Shown: positions 25,001 to 34,439, counted from the first letter of the stretch. The stretch: 64,000 bases of DNA from Micrasema longulum (GCA_022494885.1 JAGVSM010000888.1:34947-98946), one strand, 5' to 3'. Notes: generated by a model not told the origin, from the sequence alone. Numbers and translations are program-made.

Positions 25001-28000
25001 GTATTTAAAACTAAACTTTATCACCTAATTATTAAAAAAAATGCTTCCTAGACAGTGTGTAATAAACCTGTTTAAAAATATTTTATTTACTAATGCATTT
25101 TTCATGTGTTCTTTATTGTTTTTAATTTATTGCCTAAAGGTAATCATTTGCTTATTCCCTAACGTGCTGAAAACAAATACCTTTATTTATTATTTTATGT
25201 TTATTAGTAACCTATCTAAATACAATAAATGGAGTTTTTTTTTTTTAAGTAATTATAATGATGACTGTATATTTAATTACCTTTATGTAAATTTGTTACT
25301 AAAGCAATTTATGCATTACACCCAAGACTCTCGTATTTTTATTATTACACAATTACATAAATTTGTTTTAATTATTATTAAAGAGTTGTTCATTTCATAA
25401 TGAATTGATTGGATTATAACATTGAGAAAAAAACAAAACTGCAAATATTTGCACGAAAGGGGGAATGTTATGTATAAATATTTCATAAATTTCTACAATA
25501 CTTGTTGTTTGCAAAGTATATCATTAACCGCTTAATGAACTTCAGTTCAGTATACTAGTCATTATGTAGTATTATGTAAGAAACTTTGTTTGAAGGAATC
25601 AATTGGATAAAATATAGATGCATTCCTTTTTATTATACAATTAGATAATATTAAATTTTCATTTCATTTATTAAAAGAAAACATCAACAATTGTAAAAAA
25701 AAATATTTACAAATAAACCAAAATTATCGGCCAATTATAGTTTTCTATATAGAAGTTAATACAATGCAAAAAATAAAAAAAAATAAAGCGTACCCGTTAA
25801 AAGCCACTCCGTATAATAGGATGCAGTTATTATTGACGATTCAGTCAGGGGTCTTCAGGACTGTAGATGTAGATAGCCTAAATAGCTACTCGCACGCATG
25901 GGTTTTAAAATTAACATCGCAAAAACGCATGTACTTTGTTACACTTAGTGCCTTGATGTCAAAAATTTCTTGACTCTGTCAAACCATGTCATCGAAATGA
26001 CTTAGCGAGTTCCAAATACCTCAAAGTATATGTTACGGAAAATGGTATCTTTAAAAAAACTGAGAGTGCGGCTAGGAAAAGCAGGCGCCACGTTTAACAG
26101 TATGAAGGTTGCCTGGAGAACGCTAATATTTATTTTACTCTGCAATATATCATTATTTCTGGACTGGAGCCTAAAGCGTACGGTTGATTTCATTACCATT
26201 AAGTGCAAATTCAATAATGCAATACCCTTTGTACCACTGGACGCTGGTAAGAAAATGATAATGACGATGATCATAAATCGTAGTGCCTTCACACTTTTAT
26301 ATATATACATATTTTGAATCGGGTTGTAGTCCCGTGGCTAGTGTCTCGGACTCACGAATTTAAGGTCCGCGGTTCGAATTCCACTCTGCCCCAACTTGAT
26401 TTCCGTTTTTTAATAGCAGGTTATTTACAACTCGTTTATAATGGCCCCTTAAAAATGAAATATATGTATTTATATTACAGAGACAGGGTATAGTCTAAGC
26501 TTTACCAAGTTGCACCGTTTAAACCACCGTTGTCTCAGAGGGTATCCTGCAAGACATCGTACCCTCTTTAAATAAATAGATTTAATCCAGTACTTCATAC
26601 ATTTTTTAATATATTTTTTTTTTACTTAATTGTGGAAAAACCCGGTTTGATTGAAATAAAAGCGATGATGTCAACTAAGTTCAGGATGTAGAATAAATAA
26701 AAAAATATATATAATTTTGATTAGAAATTCACCATTGATAAATGCGCCGTCAATGATTTTATGGTAATTTTGTAACATGACAAGTTAAGTAAACTTGATT
26801 TAGTCAGCTGTATAAACTAATCTAGAATATCATTCATAATGTGTACTGCACCATATAACTGAATGTTGAAATTTCAATGCAATTGAAACAAAATATTTTT
26901 GCAATAATCACGTACTATCAACATTATATCAAAATAGAGCTTAAATGGCTTAGTTTATTGATTCCAGGCAAGCTGCTTAATGAAATATACTTACATTGAA
27001 TTTATAAATTTTATGAACATAAATTAACCCTCAAACAATTAATTTCATAATAAAACAGACAGGGTTTTTAAAGTTGTTTTCTGTAACGATTCAGTACCAT
27101 TTTTTTGTTATATTTGTTTATGTTATTGTTATTCTTATTTATTGGTTTGTTCATAAAAGCAGTTTACAATAAAACTAATAAACATTCATGAATACAGGTC
27201 AAGACAATGAAAGCCAAGCAAACTGCACTTTAGCACTTGGCAGTCCTGTTACTGAGAATACACAATATCGTATAATATTTTATTTTTTTAACAATATTTT
27301 TAGTTTTTTGAGAATCCTTTATTGACGCGGGCAGAATGATGAATATTACACTGTGTTTGAAATGGCCACTTAAACCAGCCAATGACAGATCATAAGCCCT
27401 ATAGATGACTAGACTTCTATATTATCTTCTCAAAAGTGTTCTTTATATCTGTTGTAATATGTTAATTTATATATTTTTTAAATTATTGTATTATTGCCAG
27501 TCGACAGTAATAAGGGTTAGTACTCCGTATTACCACCGGCAAGTGTTTTTAAATTATAATTTTTTTATTTCTTCAAAACAATAAAATATATTTTTAGATC
27601 TTTAAATTCAATGCCTTTTTGCTGTTTTTTTTTTAATGTTTTATTATTTAGAGTAGAGTGGGGTTTGAACTTCGTACCTATGATCCGTGAGTCCGCCGCA
27701 AAACTGGCACGGGATCACAACCCGATTCGAAATTCGTTTTATATTTCCTAAATCTTTTCCACTTCATTTCCATAAATGATTGTATTATTTTTACTCTACC
27801 TTCACATTAGAGATAACCGAAATACGATGCATTCGGTTTACCAATGCAGTGAACTATGCACCACTAGGTACAGAAAGAATAATATAATGTATTTTTAAAA
27901 TTACTTTGTCAACAGGAATTCCAGCAACACTCAACTACATCAGAACAGATCAAGCACAGCCTGAAAATCCCCAGCTTATTCCATACCCGAGTTTAGCAGA

Positions 28001-29136
28001 GAATGAATTAGGGAACTGCGCTTCTGGACTAACCACTGTTTACCGTGTCAAAGCAGATTCCTGCGGAAGACTGTGGGTTTTGGATACAGGAACTTATGGA
28101 ATTGGTAAGTTATTAACAATAAAATTAAATAATAGAACACGACAGAAGAAACTTGGAAAAATTACGATTAATCGTTTATTTTGTTATTGCAGGAAATACA
28201 ACCACAAATCCTTGCCCTTATGCCCTGAACGTGTATGACTTGAATACCGATAGACGCATCCGTAGATACGAATTTAGACCTGAAGACACGAATGCCAATA
28301 CCTTCATTGCCAACATTGCCGTGGACGTTGGAAGTTCTTGCGAAGACACTTTCGCATATTTCTCTGATGAACTCGGCTATGGTCTGATTTCATACTCTTG
28401 GCAACAAAACAGGTCTTGGAGATACACTCACGGATTCTTCTTGCCCGACCCTCTGCTCGGAGACTTCAACATTGCAGGACTTAACTTCCAGTGGTTCGAA
28501 GAAGGTATCTTCGGAATGGCTCTTTCCCCCACTAAGCGTGATGGTTTCAGAACACTGTACTTCAGTCCGATTGCTAGCAACCGGGAGTTCGCTGTGTCAA
28601 CTAGTATCTTGAGAGACAGCAACCGGGTGTCCGACTCATATCAAGACTTCACCGCTCTGGGAACACGAGGACCAAACGGACATCTTTCCGCCAAGGCAAT
28701 GAATGACGAAGGTCTCATGTTCTTCAACATGGTTGATCAAAACGCTATTGGATGCTGGCATTCTAGCCTTCCTTACAAGGCGAATAATTTGGCCATCAAT
28801 GATAAGGATGACATCGGTCTTGTATTTCCTAGTGACGTCAAGTTCGACAATAGTGGAAATGTATGGGTTATTTCAGACCGCATGCCTGTCTTCTTAGAAG
28901 CTGATCTTGATTTTAATGATGTAAACTTCAGGGTTTATTCCGCCCCAGTAAGTGAAATGGTGCGAGGGTCTGTCTGCGATGTCCAAACACCCCAAAGGCA
29001 AACTCTTGCTCCTGCCATTTACCGTCCATTTGGAGGACCTTCCTCTACATTTGGTCCTCAATATACTCGTTTACCATCCTTCAACTCTCTGCCATGGGTG
29101 AACAGACACTACAGAGTTCACGAAAACGTATTTTAA
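12791..29136 (+). CDS. yellow: Yellow protein (canonical yellow, MRJP/Yellow family), complete, 3 coding exons
   Basis: Joining 12791-13022, 27916-28104 and 28193-29136 gives an uninterrupted 454-residue protein ending in TAA at 29134-29136. Both introns are phase 1 with GT..AG ends, and each splits a glycine codon (G78, G141). Residues 1-19 or so form a hydrophobic signal peptide, so the protein is predicted to be secreted. The mature N-terminus carries KLQERFSW and AFPN, followed by VTVPRWREG, then the MRJP/Yellow domain at about residues 110-395 with GRLWVLDTGT, NTFIANIAVD, FADELGYG-like FSDELGYG, GIFGMALSP and DQNAIGCWHS. Likely structural cysteines are at 112, 127, 148, 190, 328 and 402; N-glycosylation sequons are at N142 and N213. 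From family knowledge, the motif pattern fits Drosophila Yellow itself better than yellow-b, -c, -d, -e, -f or -h; Yellow is an extracellular protein needed for black melanin deposition in cuticle. The C-terminal tail after the domain is short (about 55 residues), so the protein is shorter than the fly protein of roughly 540. Confidence 0.96.
13165..13260 (+). mobile_element. Family E MITE fragment
   Basis: AGAAAATATGGAAATCTAGG and TAATCTGTCATTGGCTG are family E blocks, just inside yellow intron 1. Confidence 0.5.
13558..13715 (+). mobile_element. SINE D with its shared upstream segment, partial
   Basis: CGGTTCAGTTTTGGGGTGCG precedes the body (CGAACCCCACTCGATTCTC, CTCGTTGAAAATGG). The tRNA-like head seems deleted relative to the copy at 4225-4455. 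Confidence 0.5.
13775..13970 (+). mobile_element. Family E MITE
   Basis: TATAACAACAGATATGAAGA, AGAAGTCTAGACATCTACAG, GGCTGGTTTAAGTGGCCAC and TGTAACATTCACCATTCTGC follow in the family order. Confidence 0.8.
14512..14649. repeat. 138 bp foldback (inverted repeat) in yellow intron 1
   Basis: TAAACAAATTAATCAGTGAA at the left is mirrored by TTCACTAATTAATTTGTTTA at the right. The arms (about 55 bp) continue through a GGGC/GCCC and TTATCTAA/TTAGATAA match, with a loop near 14567-14589. ATTCTAA repeats precede it. Confidence 0.75.
15425..15510 (+). other. tRNA-like decayed sequence
   Basis: AGTGGTTTAATAACGCTCG is D-arm-like, and GAGGGATTCAAATCCCTC forms a perfect T-arm-like stem. No acceptor stem closes it, so it is most likely a decayed SINE head, not a tRNA gene. 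Confidence 0.35.
16566..16747 (+). mobile_element. SINE C, full length
   Basis: Head GCCGTGGCGCAGTTGGTTAG, B box GGGTTCGATTCCCGCCAG. The body has GGTCTGGGTGTTGTGGTGTA and CGGGTTATTCC. This is the best SINE C copy. Confidence 0.88.
16790..16875 (-). mobile_element. SINE D body fragment
   Basis: TTTACCCAAATGTTTCAATA, GAGCCATTTTCTTTAAGTCG and TAATAACCGTGTTAGAAAAT are reverse SINE D body. Confidence 0.5.
16876..18530. other. yellow intron 1, anonymous AT-rich part
   Basis: No repeat family or coding-like segment recognised. Confidence 0.4.
18535..18720 (+). mobile_element. LINE 3' end (jockey/CR1-like), copy 1
   Basis: TACTATCTGAAAAATTACAT, TGGAGACAAATTAAA and GGGCTTTTAAAAATTATAAG recur at 22630-22690 plus 23016-23105. 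The + frame reads YNDLPYYLKNYIGDKL, a typical end of a LINE reverse-transcriptase ORF. Confidence 0.6.
18930..19005 (-). other. tRNA-like sequence, probable SINE head
   Basis: The reverse strand gives GACCCCGTTGTGTAATTG.. GCTGGTTCGATTCTTAGCG AGGTC; GACCCCG and CGAGGTC could pair 6 of 7 as an acceptor stem. The anticodon arm is poor, so a functional tRNA is unlikely. Confidence 0.35.
19088..19206 (+). mobile_element. SINE B, decayed and internally deleted
   Basis: GGAAGATTCCAGGTTAGACTC and GCGTGTTGTGGTGCAAAAAA, here split at the usual body, match head and tail of SINE B. Confidence 0.55.
19210..20790 (+). other. yellow intron 1 part with an exon-like patch at 19918-20038
   Basis: One + frame is open over about 40 codons, reading EEKKWLESSRVEENIVSFYS and CDPVPEIEEHSDYIK just before a GTAGGT donor-like site. 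Acidic and polar, not low-complexity. Not identified; the rest of the segment holds nothing recognisable. Confidence 0.25.
20795..20950. mobile_element. Two SINE A pieces in opposite orientation
   Basis: 20795-20870 is reverse 3' body (TCATCATCAATCCC, CCGCACATAATTATGCAT). 20876-20945 is a forward head (TAGGTCTTGTGGTAAGACG, TTTGCCTACGGTGCAAGAGG). Confidence 0.5.
21070..21390 (+). mobile_element. Possible LINE 3' UTR (ACAC-rich tract)
   Basis: A run of CACACACACTCACCC-type sequence precedes TTTATGTGGAAAAC and an A/T-rich tail. 32740-32960 has a matching arrangement that ends in an (AAATA)n tail. Confidence 0.35.
22262..22460 (+). mobile_element. Family E MITE
   Basis: GAAGAAAATATGGAAGTCTA, GCTTATGACCTGTCATTGGC, CATTCACCATTCTGCCCAT and AACATCCATATTTCC follow in family order. 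Confidence 0.8.
22630..23105 (+). mobile_element. LINE 3' end copy 2, split by another LINE insertion
   Basis: 22630-22683 (CTTGAAAAATTATATTGGAG) and 23016-23105 (TAACTTAAACGGGGCTTCAA) together match 18555-18718. The reverse-strand LINE fragment at 22684-23012 sits between them. Confidence 0.6.
22684..23012 (-). pseudogene. LINE C-terminal fragment (RTE/endonuclease-RT type), inserted
   Basis: The reverse strand reads EIIILDKIKKGTLCWFGHTE, RMDSKI and DRERYGMTKSNQ, the GHxERM block of LINE reverse transcriptases. 47105-47330 carries the same sequence. Confidence 0.65.
23106..24587. other. yellow intron 1, anonymous part
   Basis: AT-rich with a T-run at 24090-24105; nothing recognised apart from a short higher-GC stretch near 23915-23985. 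Confidence 0.4.
24588..24822. mobile_element. Family E MITE with both TIRs
   Basis: AGTATTTACAGGGCTTATGA and upstream TTTTTGAAAAAGGAACATAG on the left mirror AGCCCTGTAAATACCTAGAC and CCCAAAAATATTTTCCCT on the right. The TIRs are about 50 bp. Confidence 0.8.
24823..26149. other. yellow intron 1, anonymous AT-rich part
   Basis: Includes the 119-codon frame at 25041-25400, which is rich in Phe, Leu, Ile and Asn from AT bias and was not accepted as a gene. Confidence 0.4.
26150..26276 (+). mobile_element. SINE A 3' fragment
   Basis: CTGGAGCCTAAAGCGTACG, TTTGTACCACTGGACGCTGG and a GATAATGACGATGA tail match the SINE A 3' half. Confidence 0.5.
26320..26462 (+). mobile_element. SINE D
   Basis: CGGGTTGTAGTCCCGTGGCT, GGTTCGAATTCCACTCTGC and AATAGCAGGTTATTTACAAC give head and body. 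Confidence 0.8.
27330..27465 (-). mobile_element. Family E MITE
   Basis: GCAGAATGATGAATATTACA, AATGGCCACTTAAACCAGCC and the end ATCTGTTGTAATATG match the reversed family. Confidence 0.7.
27646..27730 (-). mobile_element. SINE D head, reverse
   Basis: AGTAGAGTGGGGTTTGAACT and CACGGGATCACAACCCG are the reverse of the SINE D head. Confidence 0.65.
27795..27890 (+). mobile_element. SINE A 3' fragment beside the yellow exon 2 acceptor
   Basis: ATTCGGTTTACCAATGCAGT and TATGCACCACTAGGTACAGA are SINE A body, ending only about 25 bp before exon 2, where they could overlap the branch point region. Confidence 0.55.
27916..28104 (+). CDS. yellow: yellow coding exon 2 (residues 78-141)
   Basis: The acceptor is CAACAG at 27910-27915 and the donor is G|GTAAGT at 28105. 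The exon encodes IPATLNYIRTDQ through VLDTGTYGI, the start of the MRJP/Yellow domain, with cysteines 112 and 127. Both ends are phase 1, so the exon is symmetric and could be skipped without a frameshift. Confidence 0.95.
28193..29136 (+). CDS. yellow: yellow coding exon 3 (residues 141-454 and stop)
   Basis: This is the main domain exon, entered through TTATTGCAG at 28184-28192 after an 88 bp intron. It carries NPCPYALNVYD, the sequon at N142, the GCWHSS motif and the short C-terminal tail rich in proline and serine. Its GC content is clearly above that of the flanking DNA, as expected for coding sequence. Confidence 0.96.
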
Positions 29137-29188
29137 AAAAATAAAATAATTATTTTAAGGCTATTAAGCTACATAGTTTCCATTTGTA

Positions 29189-29304
29189 AATAAATACATC
29201 ATAATGTCTGAACCAGTGATTATGTACATACAAGGGAAATTTATTTATTTAATATTCTTTGAACTTCATGTTTATATTAATAAAACTAATTGTTAAAAAA
29301 TAAA
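29189..29304 (+). terminator. yellow: yellow polyadenylation signals
   Basis: AATAAA hexamers occur at 29140-29145, 29189-29194, 29279-29284 and 29299-29304. The one at 29189, about 50 bp after the stop codon, and the pair near 29279-29304 are the most plausible in vivo; the region is A/T-rich, so the choice is uncertain. Confidence 0.5.
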
Positions 29305-29309
29305 ATATT

Positions 29310-30356
29310 TTATTTAAATTGTAAGGAGTTACTGAATCATTTCAAAACCATCCTAATTTTCCCTCATAATAATACACAATAAATCTTAGCAATTTCCAGT
29401 TTCAAGAAAAAAAAGTAGCGAGATTTCTTGTTCCGAGATCTACATAATATGCCAACCGTTTTAAAAACCAGTTGAAGCCGTCTACCATTAATTTCAAGTT
29501 AAGATGAGTTCATATATCACAAGAGAAGAGGCACGGCAGCCGAGATTTTTAGACCTTTTGTCTAATTAGCGGGTTACCAAAGGGCCTTATAATAAATCTT
29601 GACACACCAGACTCAAAGAATTATTATTAAATTTTTGCACCAACCTTTATATTATCAAACGACTCAACATACATACAATCCGTAATGAGTTTAAAGGATT
29701 TATTTAATGAAAGTCATTTACTTAGTGAAAGTTTCAACATTACATTAATTTATGTCAACTTATGAATAATTTCATAATTTTCGTGATATTATTGAAATTA
29801 AAATTGCATTTCACAAAAAGAAGCTATCGTAATTTGATTGTCGAATTAGATAGTGGTATTTCTCTTATGAATAGTGGGGTTCGAACCCCAGTAAAATAGT
29901 GATTTGGATTCCTAAAGATCTGTCTTTCAGTAAATTAATGTGTCCTACGTTTTAATGGAATTATAACACACAATATCTTTCACTAATTAAACTTTAAATA
30001 TGTAGCAGGCTGAAGCTGTATTCATTTAATGTTTATGTCAAAAAGGGATAAATGAAAAAAAACACAAGAGCCTGACTCTTTTGGCAAGCCCAACCTGAAC
30101 TGTTCCAATATTTTGATTAACATTAAAGCTGAATATTTTTATTTTAAAAATGCTCAGGCATTACAGTCAATAAAAATATTTAATAAACTTTGCATTTTTT
30201 TGCGTGCCAAAAAGTTTTCATAAAAATCATTCGAATGTGCATGCTTACACAAGTAAAAAAAATGTGTTAACTTATTTCACCGGCAGGCACTAAGGCATTA
30301 ACATTCTAACGAAAACAGTTTTTTTTTATATCAAAACAACTTAAGTATATTTGACT
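29310..30356. other. Intergenic, downstream of yellow
   Basis: Only a perfect 14 bp palindrome GGGGTTCGAACCCC at 29876-29889 stands out; it resembles a tRNA T-arm without the rest. Confidence 0.4.
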
Positions 30357-30530
30357 CGGGTTGTGGTCCCGTGGATAGTGCTGCGGACTGTTCGAACCCC
30401 ACTCTACCCCAACCTGATTTTCATTTTCTAATAGTGAGTTACTTACAACTCGTTGAAAATGGTCACCAAAATTGAAATATTTGGGTAAATTGAAAGAACG
30501 CTAATATTTCTTTTTTCTTAAAAAAAAAAA
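30357..30530 (+). mobile_element. SINE D
   Basis: CGGGTTGTGGTCCCGTGGAT, a 20 bp or so gap in the head, CTGTTCGAACCCCACTCTAC and ACTCGTTGAAAATGG, then an A-run. Confidence 0.75.
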
Positions 30531-30699
30531 AAAAATACTACGTAATTTCAAATTATTCGTTTTGTTATTTACGAAATACAATCATTTTTAATAACCATAT
30601 TACCATATTCCGACTTGCTAGAAAAATAATAGGCACTCAATCAAATTATTGCTCGACACAATAAGTCTTATTATATTTAGTTTTATTTTATTGATAAGC

Positions 30700-30930
30700 A
30701 GTCATCCTGGCTGCGGAATATGCAGGACTGAAATGCTTCCGCTGCAGTGATCGCCAACGTCGGCGTCGGGGGACCCGACAAGGGACCGGAAGAAAATGAT
30801 GGCTCGCTGGACGGCCAAAACCGTACGGCAAATGTACCAAAGTACCTATAAGTACTTACAAACGATAATAATAATGCTACATGTGGTGAAAACTGTGAAA
30901 CAATCATACGAAAACAACGTAGAATAAGTT
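30700..30930. other. Unassigned higher-GC patch
   Basis: 30735-30830 is markedly GC-rich (CAACGTCGGCGTCGGGGGAC) against its AT-rich surroundings. The + strand reads GLKCFRCSDRQRRRRG, vaguely zinc-knuckle-like; the reverse strand is open for 74 codons. A decayed retroelement is the likeliest source. Confidence 0.3.
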
Positions 30931-30970
30931 AAGGGTAGCCTACAACAACGCATATATTAATATTATTGGC

Positions 30971-31140
30971 GGCCTCCGTGGTGCAGTGGTCAAGACGCTT
31001 GACTCACACACGGAAGGTTCCGGGTTCGATTCCCGGTGAGAACACAAAAATCAAATGTGATTTTCTTAAGCCTGGGTGTTCTGTGATGTAATTCACCACT
31101 TGTAATTAGGTCTCCTGGCCTGTTGTGGTGAAAAAAAAAA
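30971..31140 (+). mobile_element. SINE B, full length, very similar to 8269
   Basis: The head, the B box GGTTCGATTCCCGGTGAG, body and GTTGTGGTG plus A-run tail differ from the copy at 8269 by only a few bases, suggesting recent insertion of both. Confidence 0.92.
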
Positions 31141-31299
31141 TACAAATACAAAAATAGTAATTTAAGGCCTATTATCTCTTTGTATACGAGTATTTTGTTT
31201 TTTTTTTTATTCCTTTGATAATATTGTGTATACGTTTAATTACTGTTATTATTACATATTAAATAATTAGTGAATTCGTTTAACTAAAATTAAAATAAA

Positions 31300-31510
31300 A
31301 TAAAAATATGGGCTATTGCTTGGACTGCCTAAGCACAGCAGAGCCTCCGAATTGGTAGGTGAATTCTTTCTCTGCTTTACTTCTTTAAAGAGCCTGGAGC
31401 CATTTATAACGCCTAAAAGGCTCCAATAATACGCTTCCCCAAGCCACTGCAGAGTGGATCAAATCGACCCTGTTCAAACATTGGTTACAAATGCTGAGCC
31501 TTCATAAAAA
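31300..31510. other. Unassigned higher-GC segment
   Basis: GGACTGCCTAAGCACAGCAG to AACATTGGTTACAAATGCTG is less AT-rich than its flanks, has no long frame and no second copy here; probably a decayed repeat. Confidence 0.25.
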
Positions 31511-31992
31511 CTTTTTTTTTACGATTATTTATATTTCATTCCCTACCATTCTTCATTTTTATTTGGCGATAATTTATTTAACAGCATATTTTATTTTCTT
31601 TATATATCATATATATACTTAAGGTGCTTGACTTTGAAATGAACTACCTTTTCATACGAAAAATTCACCTTCTCTGGCCACCTTCAAGAATAAAATATTA
31701 CAATATATCCTTAGAATCCCGACCTCCCTGTATTTTATTGTTTTTTTTTAATGTGTATTTTAATTTCTTTTTTTTTCCTGATTCTTCTTTTTCTCTCTTT
31801 CTAAACTCATTATCTGAATCCACATGCCTCATCCTTTGATATGTAAAACAAAACACAGTTTTTTTAGTTAATATGTGCAAGCCTTTTCTCCCCATACAAA
31901 ACAGCTGTTATTTTTAATTAATTTGTGTTTTTTTTCATGTACTCATATGTAAATTCTAAAATCTTTTTATGGTTTTCAAAAATTTACTTTTT

Positions 31993-32345
31993 TAATGATG
32001 TAATAACTTATATTTACATAACATAGTTATTAATTTAAATATACTAGGTACACTTCCAATTATTTATTTGACCAATTGTCGCTTTCACCCTCTAATGGGC
32101 ATCTTAAGGCTGGTGAATATTACACAGTGTAAGGATAATTTATATAAAACTTATTTTTTGAATGTACCAACACTTAAGATAATATACAGTTTTATATAAA
32201 TTATCCTTACACTGTATAATATTCACCAGTCTGAAGATGCTCATTAGAGGGCGAAAGCGCTCATTGGTCAAAATAAATAAGTGGAAGTCTACCAAGTATT
32301 TTTAAATTTATGACTTATATGTAAATATAAGTTATTACATCATTA
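31993..32345. repeat. 353 bp palindrome (foldback element), arms about 158 bp
   Basis: TAATGATGTAATAACTTATA on the left is mirrored by TATAAGTTATTACATCATTA on the right. 31993-32151 and 32188-32345 pair along nearly their whole length around a 36 nt loop, including AGGATAATTTATATAAAACT with its exact complement. Confidence 0.88.
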
Positions 32346-32739
32346 CAATGGAATTCCATCAAGAATTGTCAATAAATAATTTAAATAAAATAATTTACTT
32401 TTTTGTTTGTGTTGAATCAACGTTCACGTATTGTTAAACCTTATTTTATTGTTGTCATTATTTCGTATTTACTGCATTTTGTGGTTACCTACCGTATTGT
32501 ATAGGACTCGTCGCACATTATTCATTCGATGTGTATCAGTTAAATTTAAAAAATGAAATGCTTTTTTTTTTCAGAATACGGTTTTGAATTTAACACTTAA
32601 AAAAAAAAAAAAACAATTTAGATTTGAATTTTAACAAAAAGGTTTCTAACTTTTTACTTAGCTCTTTATTGTACCATTTTTAATACAATTTACAAGTTTT
32701 AAGCAAATATTTTTTTCATACTTACGCACCCATACACAC

Positions 32740-32960
32740 GCACCCTCTCCCTCATTCATTCACGCATACACACATTCACATACACGTGAATACAAACGTC
32801 ACACAAATACAATTACTAAACTTCTTTTCTTATATATTATGTGTCATTATATTTACAGTGGATTTTTTTAATTGGCTGTAGTATTGTTAAGATTTTTCTA
32901 ATTATTTTGTTTATGTACTAGCTGTAAAAATCCCAAATAAAATAAAATAAAATAAAAATA
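32740..32960 (+). mobile_element. LINE-like 3' UTR with (AAATA)n tail
   Basis: ACACACGCACCCTCTCCCTC and GTACTAGCTGTAAAAATCCC end in repeated AAATA units, a usual 3' end for insect LINEs. No coding part remains. Confidence 0.4.
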
Positions 32961-33814
32961 AAATTATTTTGTTGAATAATGATAACATCAATCTTATAAT
33001 CATGATAATAAAATATTTAATTATTTTTTTACACTTTTGTGTGTTGTTTTCAATACCGTACACATATAAAATGTCAATGTAGTTATTTATCCATTTCAAT
33101 TCATGTACCTACACATATGTAATAATATTATATTCTTACCTAAAATGCAGCCATACAGGTATGAAAAACCTACATAACTTTAACGATTTCAACGTGATAT
33201 TTAAATACAAAAACTTATTGTTTATTTTGCTTAGTAAAAATTGATCAAAAATAAATACGTAGTTACTAATGAACGGGTTTCAGAACGAGAACATTAGGTT
33301 GGTATTTTTGAAATCTCAAGAAAAACAGTGTTAACATAATTTCACAGATTTCGGTATCCTGCATAATTGGTATATTTCTATAAACTATGTTTCATTAATC
33401 AATCCGCAGAATATTTCGAAATAATATTAAAACTGGAAATCATGTACAAAGTTAGAAATCAATAACAAATTAAATACTTGCATAACTTGTCTTAAAAGCG
33501 TACAACGTGAATTATATTTATGTGCATAAATCTAATTAGGTATTTGAATTAAATGAATTGGAGAACTATTTTAGTATTCGTTTCTTTCCTAGTTGAGTAG
33601 GTAGGGGTCTGCAACAAACAAGCTCCTGACGTCACTGAGACGGCTCCTGACGTGTAGATCAATTGTGACGGGTCCCTGTAAATTAATTTTCGCTATCCAT
33701 GCCCGGGTCTTTGAAGAGCCTTCCCGATGGAATAATATATTTTTATACTACAATTACTACTATTTTGAGTATGCCGAAACATTCGCAGACTGGCTGGATT
33801 TATTCAGATGTAAA
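32961..33814. other. Intergenic with a CRE-like direct repeat
   Basis: GCTCCTGACGT occurs twice (33622-33632, 33643-33653), the first within TGACGTCA. The rest is AT-rich. Confidence 0.4.
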
Positions 33815-33880
33815 TCGGTCTCAACAGAGGGAAAACATTTTTGAGAAGGAAATATGGAAGTTTAGCCATTTACAGGGCTT
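33815..33880 (+). mobile_element. Family E MITE fragment
   Basis: AACATTTTTGAGAAGGAAAT, ATGGAAGTTTAGCC and TTTACAGGGCTTGTG represent one end only. Confidence 0.55.
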
Positions 33881-34439
33881 GTGTGATGATGATGAATAGA
33901 TTTTTGCATTCATAAACCACCTAGTGACCTGTTATTGGTTCAAAAAGTAGTAGGCGTATATTATTTTTTTGTTTTAAATATGACGTATCAAACGTTTATA
34001 TGTTTTCATGTAGGTATGACGCACAAGAAAAAATACCGGTAGCTTTTTCCTGTCGTAATTTAAAGCAATAAATCTTTCGGTCGATTAGCATATCGTCTAG
34101 TTTAATTATATTAATACATGTCCGTACGATCTCTGTTTTCGACAAATTTTTTTGACTGAGGTCGAGTCTTTCTTTTATATAACTCTATGACTATGCAGTA
34201 GACATCTCATGTTATAAATAGTGATCTATTAGACTAAATACACTTTTTTTTTTTGTTTGGAAAAAAATTACAACAATTTTTAAATAAAAAGCATACATGC
34301 TATAAAATATAATAGAAACCTAATTTTAAAAATAAATCCATTTTAATTTCTAAGAAAATTTTATAAATGATTAATTAATTACATAACGTTACCCAGATAT
34401 AAAATAAAACGATGTTTGATGATAAAATTTTCCTGATGT

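Larger units (their letters stand above)
13023..27915 (+). other. yellow: yellow intron 1 (14.9 kb)
   Basis: Bounded by GTATTT and CAACAG, this intron is about eleven times the length of the coding sequence. It contains members of SINE families A, B, C and D, family E MITEs, a 138 bp foldback, and LINE fragments on both strands. In Drosophila the yellow intron holds bristle-specific control elements; any enhancer here cannot be seen by eye. Confidence 0.9.

Noticed and set aside
25041..25400. 119-codon open frame
   Set aside because: Phe/Leu/Ile/Asn-rich translation of AT-rich DNA with no motif or splice context.
26002..26317. Overlapping frames of 95-102 codons on both strands
   Set aside because: They span a SINE A fragment and are open on both strands by chance.
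28153..28192. Open frame upstream of yellow exon 3
   Set aside because: It is intron read-through; the acceptor at 28192 joins exon 2 in phase and restores the conserved sequence.
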